From CAYOLL01 sp964404765 [NCBI: uncultured Gemmatimonadota bacterium] (lineage in GTDB: Bacteria; 4572-55), in contig CAYOLL010000012.1 of assembly GCA_964404765.1 (NCBI GenBank), positions 6,115 to 63,447 on the forward strand: a stretch of DNA of 57,333 nucleotides, written 5' to 3'. The notes below the pieces were generated by a model. That model searched no databases, was not told the origin of the DNA, and saw nothing but the letters and a program-made list of their open reading frames with translations. Shown piece by piece: positions 17,787 to 26,887 of the stretch. How positions within the stretch are numbered: position 1 is the stretch's first letter; each line of letters begins with the position of its first letter. The position numbers and the translations under genes were made by a program.

Positions 17787-18470
17787 ATGAGCGCAACAAA
17801 ATCTTTTGTCTGCTTTGGCGCCCATCCGGACGACATAGAATTTTCGTGCACCGGCATGGTTGATAAGCTGTTAAAAGAAGGATATAGCGGCTATTTTGTC
17901 ATTGTGACGAATGGCGAAAACGGATTTAAAAAGTTTGAAGCTACACGAGAGGAGCGCATTGCCGTTCGCAAACGTGAACAACTCCGCGTTGCAGAGGCCA
18001 TGGGCATCCGCGATGTCCTATTTTTGGACTATCGCGACGGCTTTTTGGAGTACACCGAGGACTTGCGCCGTGATTTGGTCGGCATTCTCAAAAAAATACA
18101 ACCGGAGATCATTTTCACTTTTGATCCGGGCAATAAAGAATTTAGTAATTTAAATCTGTTTCATCGTGACCATCGCATCGTCGCCGAAGCTGTTTTTGAC
18201 GCAGTTTTTGCCGCGAAAAACCGCTTTATGTACCCCGAAGACCCGCATGTGGTCAAAAAGATGTTTTTTTTCGGGACAAACAAGCCGAATTTCTTTTTTG
18301 ACGTATCGGACTTTATGGAACGTAAAATGGAATTGCTGGCATTTCACGAGTCGCAATTTACAGATTTTCCCAAAGTAGCTCAGGCAATTAAAAAGTGGCA
18401 TGCCAACGCTACCGATGCCTGTGCCTATGCAGAAACCTATCGTGTTCTCGAAGTTATTTTGCTGGCCTAA
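17787..18470 (+). CDS. PIG-L/LmbE family deacetylase
   Basis: 228 aa zinc-dependent N-acetylhexosamine-type deacetylase. The metal-binding AHPDD motif (His13, Asp15, Asp16) lies near the N-terminus and a second metal ligand in FHRDHR near residue 128. GAGGAGG 7 nt upstream sets the start at 17787 rather than the in-frame ATG at 17751. It belongs to the same superfamily as bshB1 at 40092-40802 but lacks the BshB1-like GDLPTR segment. The substrate is unknown; a sugar or glycolipid is typical. Confidence 0.88.
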   Translation: MSATKSFVCFGAHPDDIEFSCTGMVDKLLKEGYSGYFVIVTNGENGFKKFEATREERIAVRKREQLRVAEAMGIRDVLFLDYRDGFLEYTEDLRRDLVGILKKIQPEIIFTFDPGNKEFSNLNLFHRDHRIVAEAVFDAVFAAKNRFMYPEDPHVVKKMFFFGTNKPNFFFDVSDFMERKMELLAFHESQFTDFPKVAQAIKKWHANATDACAYAETYRVLEVILLA

Positions 18471-18585
18471 GAGAGATTCGGAAACTCGTTAGGTCTCTCT
18501 TTACCGCCTTATAAATTTACGGCTCCGGCGTTATAATTGACGGCGCCTGCTTTTTTCTAAATAACGAAATGGATGATTTTATTAG

Positions 18586-18697
18586 GTAGTCGGACAGAAT
18601 TAATTTGGTATTTTATGTAGCACGATTTGCCCAAATCGTGCCCGAGAATTAGGCAATTCGCGCTACAAGGATTACCGGCTTTATTTTGTCCGACTAC
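18586..18697. mobile_element. 112-bp MITE-like element with nested palindromes
   Basis: Termini GTAGTCGGACAGAAT (18586-18600) and ATTTTGTCCGACTAC (18683-18697) are inverted repeats with one mismatch. Inside is a second pair, GTAGC/GCTAC, enclosing the hairpins CACGATTTG-CCC-AAATCGTG and GAATT-AGGC-AATTC. There is no coding capacity. The terminus recurs alone at 13825-13836 and partly at 54440-54447. Confidence 0.75.
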
Positions 18698-18790
18698 TTA
18701 CACGTCCGGATCAGCCAAATATTTGTGGTTTAATTCAAGGCAACCCGGCCAACGTGATTGGTAGCGCCGTGGCGATTGGACATTAACATT

Positions 18791-20047
18791 ATGGATGAGC
18801 GATTAAAAATTCTTTGCGTTGACGACGAGCCGATAGTCCTGGACGGATTGCGCACCCAGGTTTTTCGTAACTTTCGGGAGTACGCCATTGAAGCCGCCGA
18901 AAGTGGCGAAGAAGCTATGGAAATTCTGACCGGCTGGTATGAAGACAAGCAGGAAGTTATTGTTGTGCTGGTCGATCACATCATGCCGGGCATAAAGGGC
19001 GATGAATTGCTGACCAAAGCGCACGAAATGTTTCCCCGCGCCAAAAAGATTATGCTGACCGGCCAGGCAGACCTGGTTGCGGTCACCAACGCTGTTAATA
19101 ACGCCGGTCTGTACCGCTATTTAAGCAAGCCGTGGCAGGAAGATGATTTAACGCTGACAATCAAGGAGGCCTTAAAAAGTTACTATCAGTCCGTAGAGTT
19201 AGAGCGAAAAAATCAAGAATTAGAGGAGCGTGTCCGCCAACGTACGCAAGAGCTTTCGGAAAAAAATGTAGAACTATCTGAAAAAAATATGCAGCTCATC
19301 CAATTAAATCAGGAAAAAAATGAATTTTTAAGCATCGCCGCGCACGATCTGAAAAATCCGTTGTCGATTATCCGCGGTTACGCCGAGTTAATCCACTCTC
19401 AGCAAGAGCATTTAAATAAGGAAATGACAACGAATCTGGCGCACCAAATTGATCGCAGCGCACTACGTATGTTCCATCTAATTAAAGACTTGCTCGATGT
19501 CAACGCTATCGAATCCGGTAAAATAAACCTAACACCGGAAGAATTTGATCTGCGCATAATCACTTCGGCAGTAGTAGAATCCTACCAAATGAATGCCGCT
19601 CCCAAAAGCATCACACTGCATTATCTGATACCGGCCAATTTCGAAGGCATGGTTTACGTTGACCGCCACAAGCTGCATGAGATTTTAGATAACCTTGTCT
19701 CCAATGCAATCAAGTACTCACCGCCAAACCGCAATGTGTACGTCCGTTTAAGTACTATTCGCGATTTTTGTCGGTGCGAAATTCAAGACGAAGGTCCCGG
19801 ATTTAAACCGGAAGACAAAGAAAAGCTATTCCAAAAATTCTCCCGGCTGAGTGCAAAGCCCACCGGAAATGAGCACTCCAGCGGCCTGGGATTATTTATC
19901 GTCAAAAAACTGGCCGATGCGATGCAATGTCAAGTTCGATGCGAAGGCGAGCCTGGACTAGGCGCAACGTTTATTCTGGAAGTCCCAACTAAAGCGGCAA
20001 TTTCAGGACAGCCGTCTCTTGCGGACAAACCCGGTAATACTAAATGA
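18791..20047 (+). CDS. Response regulator receiver-histidine kinase hybrid
   Basis: 418 aa, cytoplasmic, with no membrane segment. The REC domain (residues about 6-125) has Asp11/Asp12 and phospho-acceptor Asp62 in LVDHIMPG, then LTG and KPW. A coiled coil (about 130-175) leads to a HisKA domain with His185 in AAHDLKNPLS. The HATPase domain has the N-box NLVSNAIKYS, DEGPGF and SGLGLFIVKKL. The order REC then kinase fits a phospho-input-controlled kinase acting inside a relay. The ATG at 18791 is chosen because it places the REC strand at the usual position; an upstream ATG at 18758 is possible. No partner gene is adjacent. Confidence 0.92.
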   Translation: MDERLKILCVDDEPIVLDGLRTQVFRNFREYAIEAAESGEEAMEILTGWYEDKQEVIVVLVDHIMPGIKGDELLTKAHEMFPRAKKIMLTGQADLVAVTNAVNNAGLYRYLSKPWQEDDLTLTIKEALKSYYQSVELERKNQELEERVRQRTQELSEKNVELSEKNMQLIQLNQEKNEFLSIAAHDLKNPLSIIRGYAELIHSQQEHLNKEMTTNLAHQIDRSALRMFHLIKDLLDVNAIESGKINLTPEEFDLRIITSAVVESYQMNAAPKSITLHYLIPANFEGMVYVDRHKLHEILDNLVSNAIKYSPPNRNVYVRLSTIRDFCRCEIQDEGPGFKPEDKEKLFQKFSRLSAKPTGNEHSSGLGLFIVKKLADAMQCQVRCEGEPGLGATFILEVPTKAAISGQPSLADKPGNTK

Positions 20048-20350
20048 ATATAACTATTTTACTCCATCACATCCTCACTCCGACCTAAAAGCGCCAAAAC
20101 TCAGACGATCCTGCGACATAAAAAAATCTTGCTTTTTGAACGGAAAATTCTAGCTTTCAACCCGCTTATTAAATAAAATTAAGCATTGCAAATTGCTTTT
20201 GCGAAGTAGTCTCTGTGCGGGTCAAAATTGTTTTGCTTCATTTCTCGCAACCGGAAAAGCGCTTTTTGCAATGACATTGAAAGCCTAAATTTATTTGACT
20301 GACACTTCTGACATCTTGTTATTCAACTTACGCGCTGCAAAGGAGCTCCC

Positions 20351-21031
20351 ATGATTCCATTTTCTGCAATGGTAAAATCAACCGTTTTCCGTAAATTTTT
20401 GATGGGTTTGAGCGGCTTACTGCTTTGCGGTTTTGTCGTCATGCACTTGCTGGGTAATCTGACCCTGCTTTTGCCAAACTCTGATCCCTTCAATATGTAC
20501 GCCCACAAATTAGAAAGCATGGGCCCGTTGCTTTATGTGGCCGAAATCGGGTTAATTGTCCTGTTTATGATGCATATCGGTATCGGCATCGGTATCCAAC
20601 TGGAAAAAAAGCAGGCCCGGCCCAATGATTATCAGGTCAAAGGCGACGCCGGCGGACCCAGCCACAAATCGGTATTCTCCAAAAATATGATCATCACCGG
20701 CATGCTGTTGGCTGTTTTTGTCATCGCCCACCAATTCCATTTTAAATTTGCCCCTTCGCAAATGACAGCGCTGGCTTCGGGTGAGTCCGTCCGCGATTTG
20801 TACAATGTTGTTATAACTTTTTTCCAAAACCCACTGCACGTCGGCGGCTATGTACTTATGATGTTGGCGCTAGGGTCGCATTTGCGGCATGGCTTTTGGA
20901 GCGCTTTTCAGTCGTTGGGGGCCAGCCATCCCCGCTACTCACCGCTGATTCATTCCTTTGGAATTTTGTTCGCAGTCGCGATGGCCGTCGGATTTATTAT
21001 CTTGCCGATCTGGATTTTTGTTAACGCTTAG
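20351..21031 (+). CDS. sdhC: Succinate dehydrogenase cytochrome b558 subunit
   Basis: 226 aa membrane anchor of complex II of the b558 (Bacillus/Bacteroidetes-like) type, with five hydrophobic segments and haem-ligand candidate histidines (VVMHLLGNL, MMHIGIGI, VIAHQFHF). It passes electrons from the flavoprotein/iron-sulfur subunits to quinone. The N-terminus KSTVFRKFLMGLSGLLL is typical. AAAGGAG lies 7 nt upstream of the ATG. Normally sdhC is directly followed by sdhA and sdhB. Here almost 3 kb of accessory genes intervenes before sdhA. The preceding 300-bp gap (20048-20350) holds no clear gene. Confidence 0.93.
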   Translation: MIPFSAMVKSTVFRKFLMGLSGLLLCGFVVMHLLGNLTLLLPNSDPFNMYAHKLESMGPLLYVAEIGLIVLFMMHIGIGIGIQLEKKQARPNDYQVKGDAGGPSHKSVFSKNMIITGMLLAVFVIAHQFHFKFAPSQMTALASGESVRDLYNVVITFFQNPLHVGGYVLMMLALGSHLRHGFWSAFQSLGASHPRYSPLIHSFGILFAVAMAVGFIILPIWIFVNA

Positions 21032-21046
21032 TGCGAAGGAGTCCGT

Positions 21047-21682
21047 ATGGTTGTTGAAGCCACCCCTCTTGTGACTGAAACGTCTCGCAATCATTTGATG
21101 TTTCGATATTTACGGGGTCAACTGCTCCAGCCGATCTCTAACAACGATTTTTTTGATTATTGCCAACAACATCGTGACTGGCAAATCGAACGTTCAAAAC
21201 TTGGGGAGATTATCTTTATGGCGCCAGCGGGTGGAGATTCCGGAAGCAAAAATCTTAGTTTAGAAAGTATGTTATGGACGTGGGCTCAGCGTGACAAAAG
21301 TGGCGTAGCGTTTGATTCTTCAACCGGTTTTACCCTGCCGAATGGTGCGGTGCGCTCGCCCGATGCCGCCTGGGTGCGGCGCGAGCGACTGACGCAGTTG
21401 ACACCGGAGCAAAAACGAAAGTTCTTGCCGCTGTGCCCGGATTTTGTGATTGAATTGCGCTCGCCTTCCGATAAACTGACGGATTTACAGGAAAAAATGG
21501 CGGAGTACCTGGAAAACGGGCTACAGTTAGGCTGGCTAATTGACCCGGACGAAAAGAAAGTCTATGTTTATCGTCCAAGCACGGCTGTTGAATGTCTCGA
21601 AAATGCCATGGAAATTTCCGGCGAGCCGGTTTTGCCCGGTTTCATGCTTGATCTGGAAATTATATGGCAGCCGGCATTCTAA
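21047..21682 (+). CDS. Uma2 family PD-(D/E)XK protein
   Basis: 211 aa protein of the Uma2 (DUF820) family, a predicted restriction-like nuclease fold that is abundant in cyanobacteria and FCB candidate phyla. Recognisable segments are SPDAAWVRRERL (about 106-115) and PDFVIELRSPSDKLTDLQEKM (about 140), then LGWLIDPDEKKVYVYRP. GAAGGAG precedes the ATG, which is 15 nt after the sdhC stop, so it is probably cotranscribed with sdhC. Its function is unknown. It is the first of the accessory genes separating sdhC from sdhA. Confidence 0.88.
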   Translation: MVVEATPLVTETSRNHLMFRYLRGQLLQPISNNDFFDYCQQHRDWQIERSKLGEIIFMAPAGGDSGSKNLSLESMLWTWAQRDKSGVAFDSSTGFTLPNGAVRSPDAAWVRRERLTQLTPEQKRKFLPLCPDFVIELRSPSDKLTDLQEKMAEYLENGLQLGWLIDPDEKKVYVYRPSTAVECLENAMEISGEPVLPGFMLDLEIIWQPAF

Positions 21683-21728
21683 CGGCAACCCATTCGAATG
21701 ACGCTAATTCTAATCACAAAGGAATTCG

Positions 21729-22460
21729 ATGTCAAATCTGAACAATCTGACCCAAAATTTTACCACACTCACAAAAACATTCAATAAAGACTTGCGTTCG
21801 CTCCCGACGATGCAAGCCGCCTCACAATCCTGCGTCGAAACATTGTATCAGGAATTTAAGGAATCACTTGTTCTGGTTCGGTTGTACTCGACCCTGCCTT
21901 ACGGGCAATTGCCGCAGGCCGAGCAAAAATTTGGCCTTCGGATTGCCGAAGCCAATAGCGTGCGACCCCAATTAACAGATAAAACGATCACCCTGACTTT
22001 ACTCGGAACGGCAGGCGTTCGTCCCGCTTGGAATGATCGGCTCAAATCGCAGGGCCATCTGGCCATTCCACTGATTTCCGCAAAATTTGTCCAAACTCTG
22101 CCGATGATCGCCCGGCTGATGAGCGACATGGGCATTGGCCTGGCCTGGCTGGATAGCCAGAATATGGATGTGGTTGTCGATAAACTGGGCAAGATCGCGG
22201 GCATTTTCTATGTCGCGGATGCTGCCACCACGGTGGATCATCTCAACCGAAAAATTGTGCCGGCTCAGGATTTTGTGACGGCCAACAGAATCAAGACCGT
22301 ATTTGGCGTGGGCGGCTGTTATACAAATGGCCTGTTTATGAGTCTCATTTTCTTCACCCGGGATATGGTGACCAAAGAAAAGGTCACGGAATTCATGCAG
22401 CTATTCACAAATATTAAGATGAACATGGCCCATTTTGTCTCGGCGGGACGGGTGTTTTAG
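21729..22460 (+). CDS. GAF-like sensory domain protein (unassigned)
   Basis: 243 aa, soluble, no membrane segment. From memory, segments such as LVLVRLYSTLPYGQLP, GTAGVRPAWNDRLKSQGHLA, IPMIARL-like TLPMIARLMSDMGIG and VFGVGGCYTNGLFMSLIFFT resemble a sensory region found N-terminal to some histidine kinases and other signalling proteins. Here it stands alone without an output domain. The assignment is tentative, as no name was recognised with certainty. AAAGGA precedes the ATG. The gene lies between sdhC and sdhA and is codirectional with both. Confidence 0.6.
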   Translation: MSNLNNLTQNFTTLTKTFNKDLRSLPTMQAASQSCVETLYQEFKESLVLVRLYSTLPYGQLPQAEQKFGLRIAEANSVRPQLTDKTITLTLLGTAGVRPAWNDRLKSQGHLAIPLISAKFVQTLPMIARLMSDMGIGLAWLDSQNMDVVVDKLGKIAGIFYVADAATTVDHLNRKIVPAQDFVTANRIKTVFGVGGCYTNGLFMSLIFFTRDMVTKEKVTEFMQLFTNIKMNMAHFVSAGRVF

Positions 22461-22503
22461 CGGGTTTTGTCGTCTCTGGCGCTTGGACTCAACAGGAAAA
22501 TTT

Positions 22504-22665
22504 ATGCCGACTAAAGCAATCACCCAAAAGCAAATTTTATCCGAACTCAAACAGCTTGAGCCGGCGCGTTGGCCGGAAGTGCTGGATTTTATCGCCTTTA
22601 TGCGACAACGCGCTGCATTCACGCCAAAGCAGGCTGTGCCTATTTCGCAGCATTACGAAAGATAG
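22504..22665 (+). CDS. DUF2281-like orphan antitoxin
   Basis: 53 aa. The core KQILSELKQLEPARWPEVLDF followed by IAFMRQRA matches small DUF2281-type proteins usually paired with a PIN-domain toxin. No toxin follows directly; the next gene is a DUF5678 protein. It may be an orphan antitoxin or the remains of a broken pair. The start is the ATG at 22504, 44 nt after the preceding stop. Confidence 0.6.
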   Translation: MPTKAITQKQILSELKQLEPARWPEVLDFIAFMRQRAAFTPKQAVPISQHYER

Positions 22666-22744
22666 AATCCGATATTTTATGCATAGACCAAGATTTTGAT
22701 TGTTGCTGAGGCAAAGCAAAGGTATCCGAAAATTGAGGTATTCG

Positions 22745-23005
22745 ATGAAAACCAAACTAAGAAAAGCCCTGGACTGGTATATCAAAAACCAGGTCGAATT
22801 GGTTGAAAAATATGAAGGAAAGTTTGTTGTTATCAAGGACGACCAACTCCTTGGCATTTACGACAACGAACTGACGGCCTTTGAAACCACACGCAAAGAG
22901 CATGCGCCCGGCTCGTTTATCGTCAAAAAATGCGAGGCCGGCCGGGAAAGCTATGTCCAGAAATTCCATTCGCGGGTCGCTTTTCAAGGGGCAGCGGCGG
23001 CATGA
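22745..23005 (+). CDS. DUF5678 family protein
   Basis: 86 aa. YEGKFVVIKDDQLLGIYDNE and the following AFETTRKEHAPGSFIVKKCE match DUF5678, a small domain often encoded directly upstream of a retropepsin-like aspartyl protease. The stop (GCA TGA) overlaps the ATG of the next ORF, which is the N-terminal fragment of that expected protease. GAGG-like sequence lies upstream. The longer ORF from 22700 has no ribosome site. Confidence 0.75.
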   Translation: MKTKLRKALDWYIKNQVELVEKYEGKFVVIKDDQLLGIYDNELTAFETTRKEHAPGSFIVKKCEAGRESYVQKFHSRVAFQGAAAA

Positions 23006-23136
23006 CGCGGGCTTTTACGACCTTTTTCAAAGGCTATTCCAATGTTTTGTATAACAATGTCGGCATTAGTCGCGCCTTCGATACGGATATTGACGCCATG
23101 GCAAAAAATAAGGTGCTGGTTTTCGGAAATACGTGA
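23002..23136 (+). pseudogene. Truncated aspartyl-protease gene (N-terminal fragment)
   Basis: 44 codons overlapping the DUF5678 stop by ATGA. MTRAFTTFFKGYSNVLYNNV followed by GISRAFD matches the beginning of the retropepsin-like protein that normally follows DUF5678. The sequence diverges after DAMAKNK and stops before the catalytic WDTGA motif. Its end lies 40 bp upstream of the VapB-like gene, so the break is probably the left edge of a later insertion. Confidence 0.6.
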
Positions 23137-23177
23137 TCTATCGCTAAAATAAAGAGATTCAACTGGAGGAGTTTTCC

Positions 23178-23516
23178 ATGGAGTTAAAGTCGAACATCCC
23201 GGTCGGCCCCATTCAAACCGGGTGGGCTGAATCGTTAGTCGCCGTATACGAAGGCGGGTTTCTCCGCCCGCTAAAGCCGCTGAATTTGCCGGAACGACAA
23301 ACCGTTTATCTGCAAATTGTGGCAAGCCCGGCAGAGAATCAACTGGATCAAATGCTGCAATTTCTGGCGAAAACAGGCGCGATCACCTTGCCGTCCACAC
23401 AAACGGCAATTCAGCAACCTTCCTTATCCGAACGACAGGAATTGGCTGCCCGGATTGGTCGGGCCGTTACGAAGCCGCTGTCGCAAATCATTATTGAAGA
23501 TCGGGGCGCGTGGTGA
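23178..23516 (+). CDS. AF2212-like (DUF104) antitoxin with an sdhA-derived N-terminus
   Basis: 112 aa. Residues about 19-48 (SLVAVYEGGFLRPLKPLNLP then ERQTVYLQIV) are the AF2212/DUF104 antitoxin fold, which in relatives starts at or near residue 1. The first 16 residues (MELKSNIPVGPIQTGW) instead mirror the N-terminus of SdhA, encoded 820 bp downstream ([16 protein letters not shown]). The underlying DNA matches at 27 of 30 positions (23197-23226 against 24017-24046). The antitoxin has apparently captured the sdhA start. Its TGA overlaps the GTG start of the PIN toxin (GTGA). GGAGGAG is upstream. Confidence 0.85.
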   Translation: MELKSNIPVGPIQTGWAESLVAVYEGGFLRPLKPLNLPERQTVYLQIVASPAENQLDQMLQFLAKTGAITLPSTQTAIQQPSLSERQELAARIGRAVTKPLSQIIIEDRGAW

Positions 23517-23974
23517 ACTGCTACTTTTTTGATACCAGCGCGTTGATCAAGCGTTATGTCGTTGAAATTGGTTCAGCTTGGGCGCAGACATTGGCAGACC
23601 CGGCGCAAAATCACAAACTGTTTGTCTCCAGAATAACCTGGGTGGAAGTCATCAGCGGCCTGACCCGGTTGCATCGTGAAGGCAAAATGAATGCTGCAGA
23701 TTTTGCGGCGACACTGCAAAATTTTCGTTATGACTGGGAGACGCAGTATCAAATTGTTGAGATTGATCCACCGTTTGTAGAAGCCGCCGGACTGCTCATT
23801 CAAAAACATTTTCTGCGGGCATATGACAGCATTCAATTGGCCGCGGCAATGAAATTGCTTGGTTTGTTGTCAAGCATCACGCTCAACTTTACCTTCATTT
23901 CGGCTGATGATCGCTTGTTGATTGCAGCTCAAGCTGAAGGAATGACTATCGAAAATCCCAATAATCATCCGTAA
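23513..23974 (+). CDS. vapC: PIN-domain toxin (VapC family)
   Basis: 153-154 aa ribonuclease toxin. The acidic PIN residues are visible: Asp in [11 protein letters not shown], Glu in WVEVISGL, Asp in [11 protein letters not shown] and Asp in [10 protein letters not shown]. It is expected to cleave RNA unless bound by the preceding AF2212-like antitoxin, with which it overlaps by 4 nt. Two consecutive GTG codons (23510, 23513) could start translation; the second gives the canonical overlap. It ends 23 bp before sdhA. Confidence 0.9.
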   Translation: MNCYFFDTSALIKRYVVEIGSAWAQTLADPAQNHKLFVSRITWVEVISGLTRLHREGKMNAADFAATLQNFRYDWETQYQIVEIDPPFVEAAGLLIQKHFLRAYDSIQLAAAMKLLGLLSSITLNFTFISADDRLLIAAQAEGMTIENPNNHP

Positions 23975-23997
23975 ATGCTCGTATTATCGGAGGAACC

Positions 23998-25914
<1,917 letters not shown>

Positions 25915-25917
25915 GCG

Positions 25918-26178
25918 ATGAAGCTTAATTCCCGACATACAAAGACGCTCGAAAAGTTGTATGAAAAACCGACGCGTGCGGACATTAAATGGGCAGATAT
26001 TATTGCCTTGCTTAAGGCGTGTGGCGCACGAATTTTACCGGGTCAGGGTTCGCGAGTTTGCATCAAGTTAGGTAATCAGCGAGCGGTGTTTCATGCGCCT
26101 CATCCGCGTAAAGAAACGGTCAAAGGCGCGGCTGAAGATGTTCGCGAATTTTTACGACGTGAAGGAATCAAGCCATGA
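25918..26178 (+). CDS. hicA: HicA-type toxin
   Basis: 86 aa mRNA interferase of the longer HicA subclass. IKWADIIALLKACGARILPG is the typical alpha/beta start, followed by GSRVCIKLGNQRAVFHAPHP and VREFLRREGIKP. Classical HicA has GSH with a catalytic His. This subclass has GSR, and the His of FHAPHP may serve instead, which is inference. It begins 3 nt after sdhA and overlaps hicB by ATGA, so expression is tied to the sdh transcript. Confidence 0.88.
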   Translation: MKLNSRHTKTLEKLYEKPTRADIKWADIIALLKACGARILPGQGSRVCIKLGNQRAVFHAPHPRKETVKGAAEDVREFLRREGIKP

Positions 26179-26534
26179 AGAAGCAGAATTTGTTATCCTA
26201 CAAAGGATATATTGGTCAAATTGCGTTTGACGCCGAAGCCAAAGTTTTTTATGGCCGTGTTATTAATACCCGTGATACGATCACCTTCCAATCGGATAAT
26301 GCCAAAGAATTGGAAGCCGAATTTCATGTGTCGGTGGAGACCTATCTGACATTTTGCAAAGAATTGGGTGAGACGCCGGAAAAACCGTATTCAGGAAAAT
26401 TTGTCTTGAAACTCCCGGCCGAGCAACATCGTGAAGTCTCGCTTGCGGCGCAATTAGCAAATAAAAGCTTAACCGCTTGGATTGCGGAACATTTAGTCGA
26501 AAGCGCTAAGGCTGAATTGCGACAATACCAGTAA
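26175..26534 (+). CDS. hicB: HicB-type antitoxin
   Basis: 119 aa. The N-terminal partial RNase-H-like HicB fold (LSYKGYIGQIAFDAEAKVFY, then GRVINTRDTITFQSDNAKEL) and the segment YLTFCKELGETPEKPYSGKF are characteristic. Residues about 75-115 form a ribbon-helix-helix/Arc-like DNA-binding tail (VLKLPAEQHREVSLAAQLAN). It should neutralise HicA and repress its own operon, although here the operon appears to read through from sdhA. It overlaps hicA by 4 nt. Confidence 0.9.
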   Translation: MKKQNLLSYKGYIGQIAFDAEAKVFYGRVINTRDTITFQSDNAKELEAEFHVSVETYLTFCKELGETPEKPYSGKFVLKLPAEQHREVSLAAQLANKSLTAWIAEHLVESAKAELRQYQ

Positions 26535-26604
26535 TTACTGTCTACGAGCCCGACTCAAATGTATGGCTCGGCAGCCGAATTCTGATTTTCAAAGGCGGTG
26601 CACA

Positions 26605-26685
26605 ATGACTTTACGAGTTTATACTGTTTTCGCATCTCCTCAAAAAGTGCGGGAGAGATGCTATCTTTCGAGCACAACTGCTTGA
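26605..26685 (+). pseudogene. Possible 5' remnant of sdhB
   Basis: Where sdhB would follow, AAAGGCGG and an ATG open a 26-codon frame beginning MTLRVYTV, reminiscent of iron-sulfur subunit starts, then lose all resemblance and stop. A 65-bp inverted repeat (26655-26719) begins inside it. This is a weak, short match and may be coincidental. Confidence 0.25.
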
Positions 26686-26719
26686 TCTGGTGTGGTTTCG
26701 TTCCAAAAGATAGCATCTC
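26655..26719. repeat. 65-bp inverted repeat downstream of hicAB
   Basis: Perfect 14-bp arms GAGATGCTATCTTT (26655-26668) and AAAGATAGCATCTC (26706-26719). It lies in the 353-bp gap between hicB and dinG. The same gap also contains a GGGTTTCC-AAAACCC hairpin near 26814-26830. It may be a small non-autonomous element. Confidence 0.7.
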
Positions 26720-26887
26720 GTACCCTTAGATTATTGAGCGGATACCTGTTTTTCATACGTCGCATAACCCGGAAAAGTCAAAAAGCTTCATATCCAAAAA
26801 AGACGACTTGAGGGGTTTCCAAAACCCGTCAGATCGAAGTTCATACAGCCAGGCAACCTATTGCCTATCCACCTAACGAGAGCTTCC

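Noticed and set aside
17787-18470. PIG-L protein as a second BshB
   Set aside because: It has the metal motifs but lacks the BshB1-type TQGE and GDLPTR segments and is not near bsh genes.
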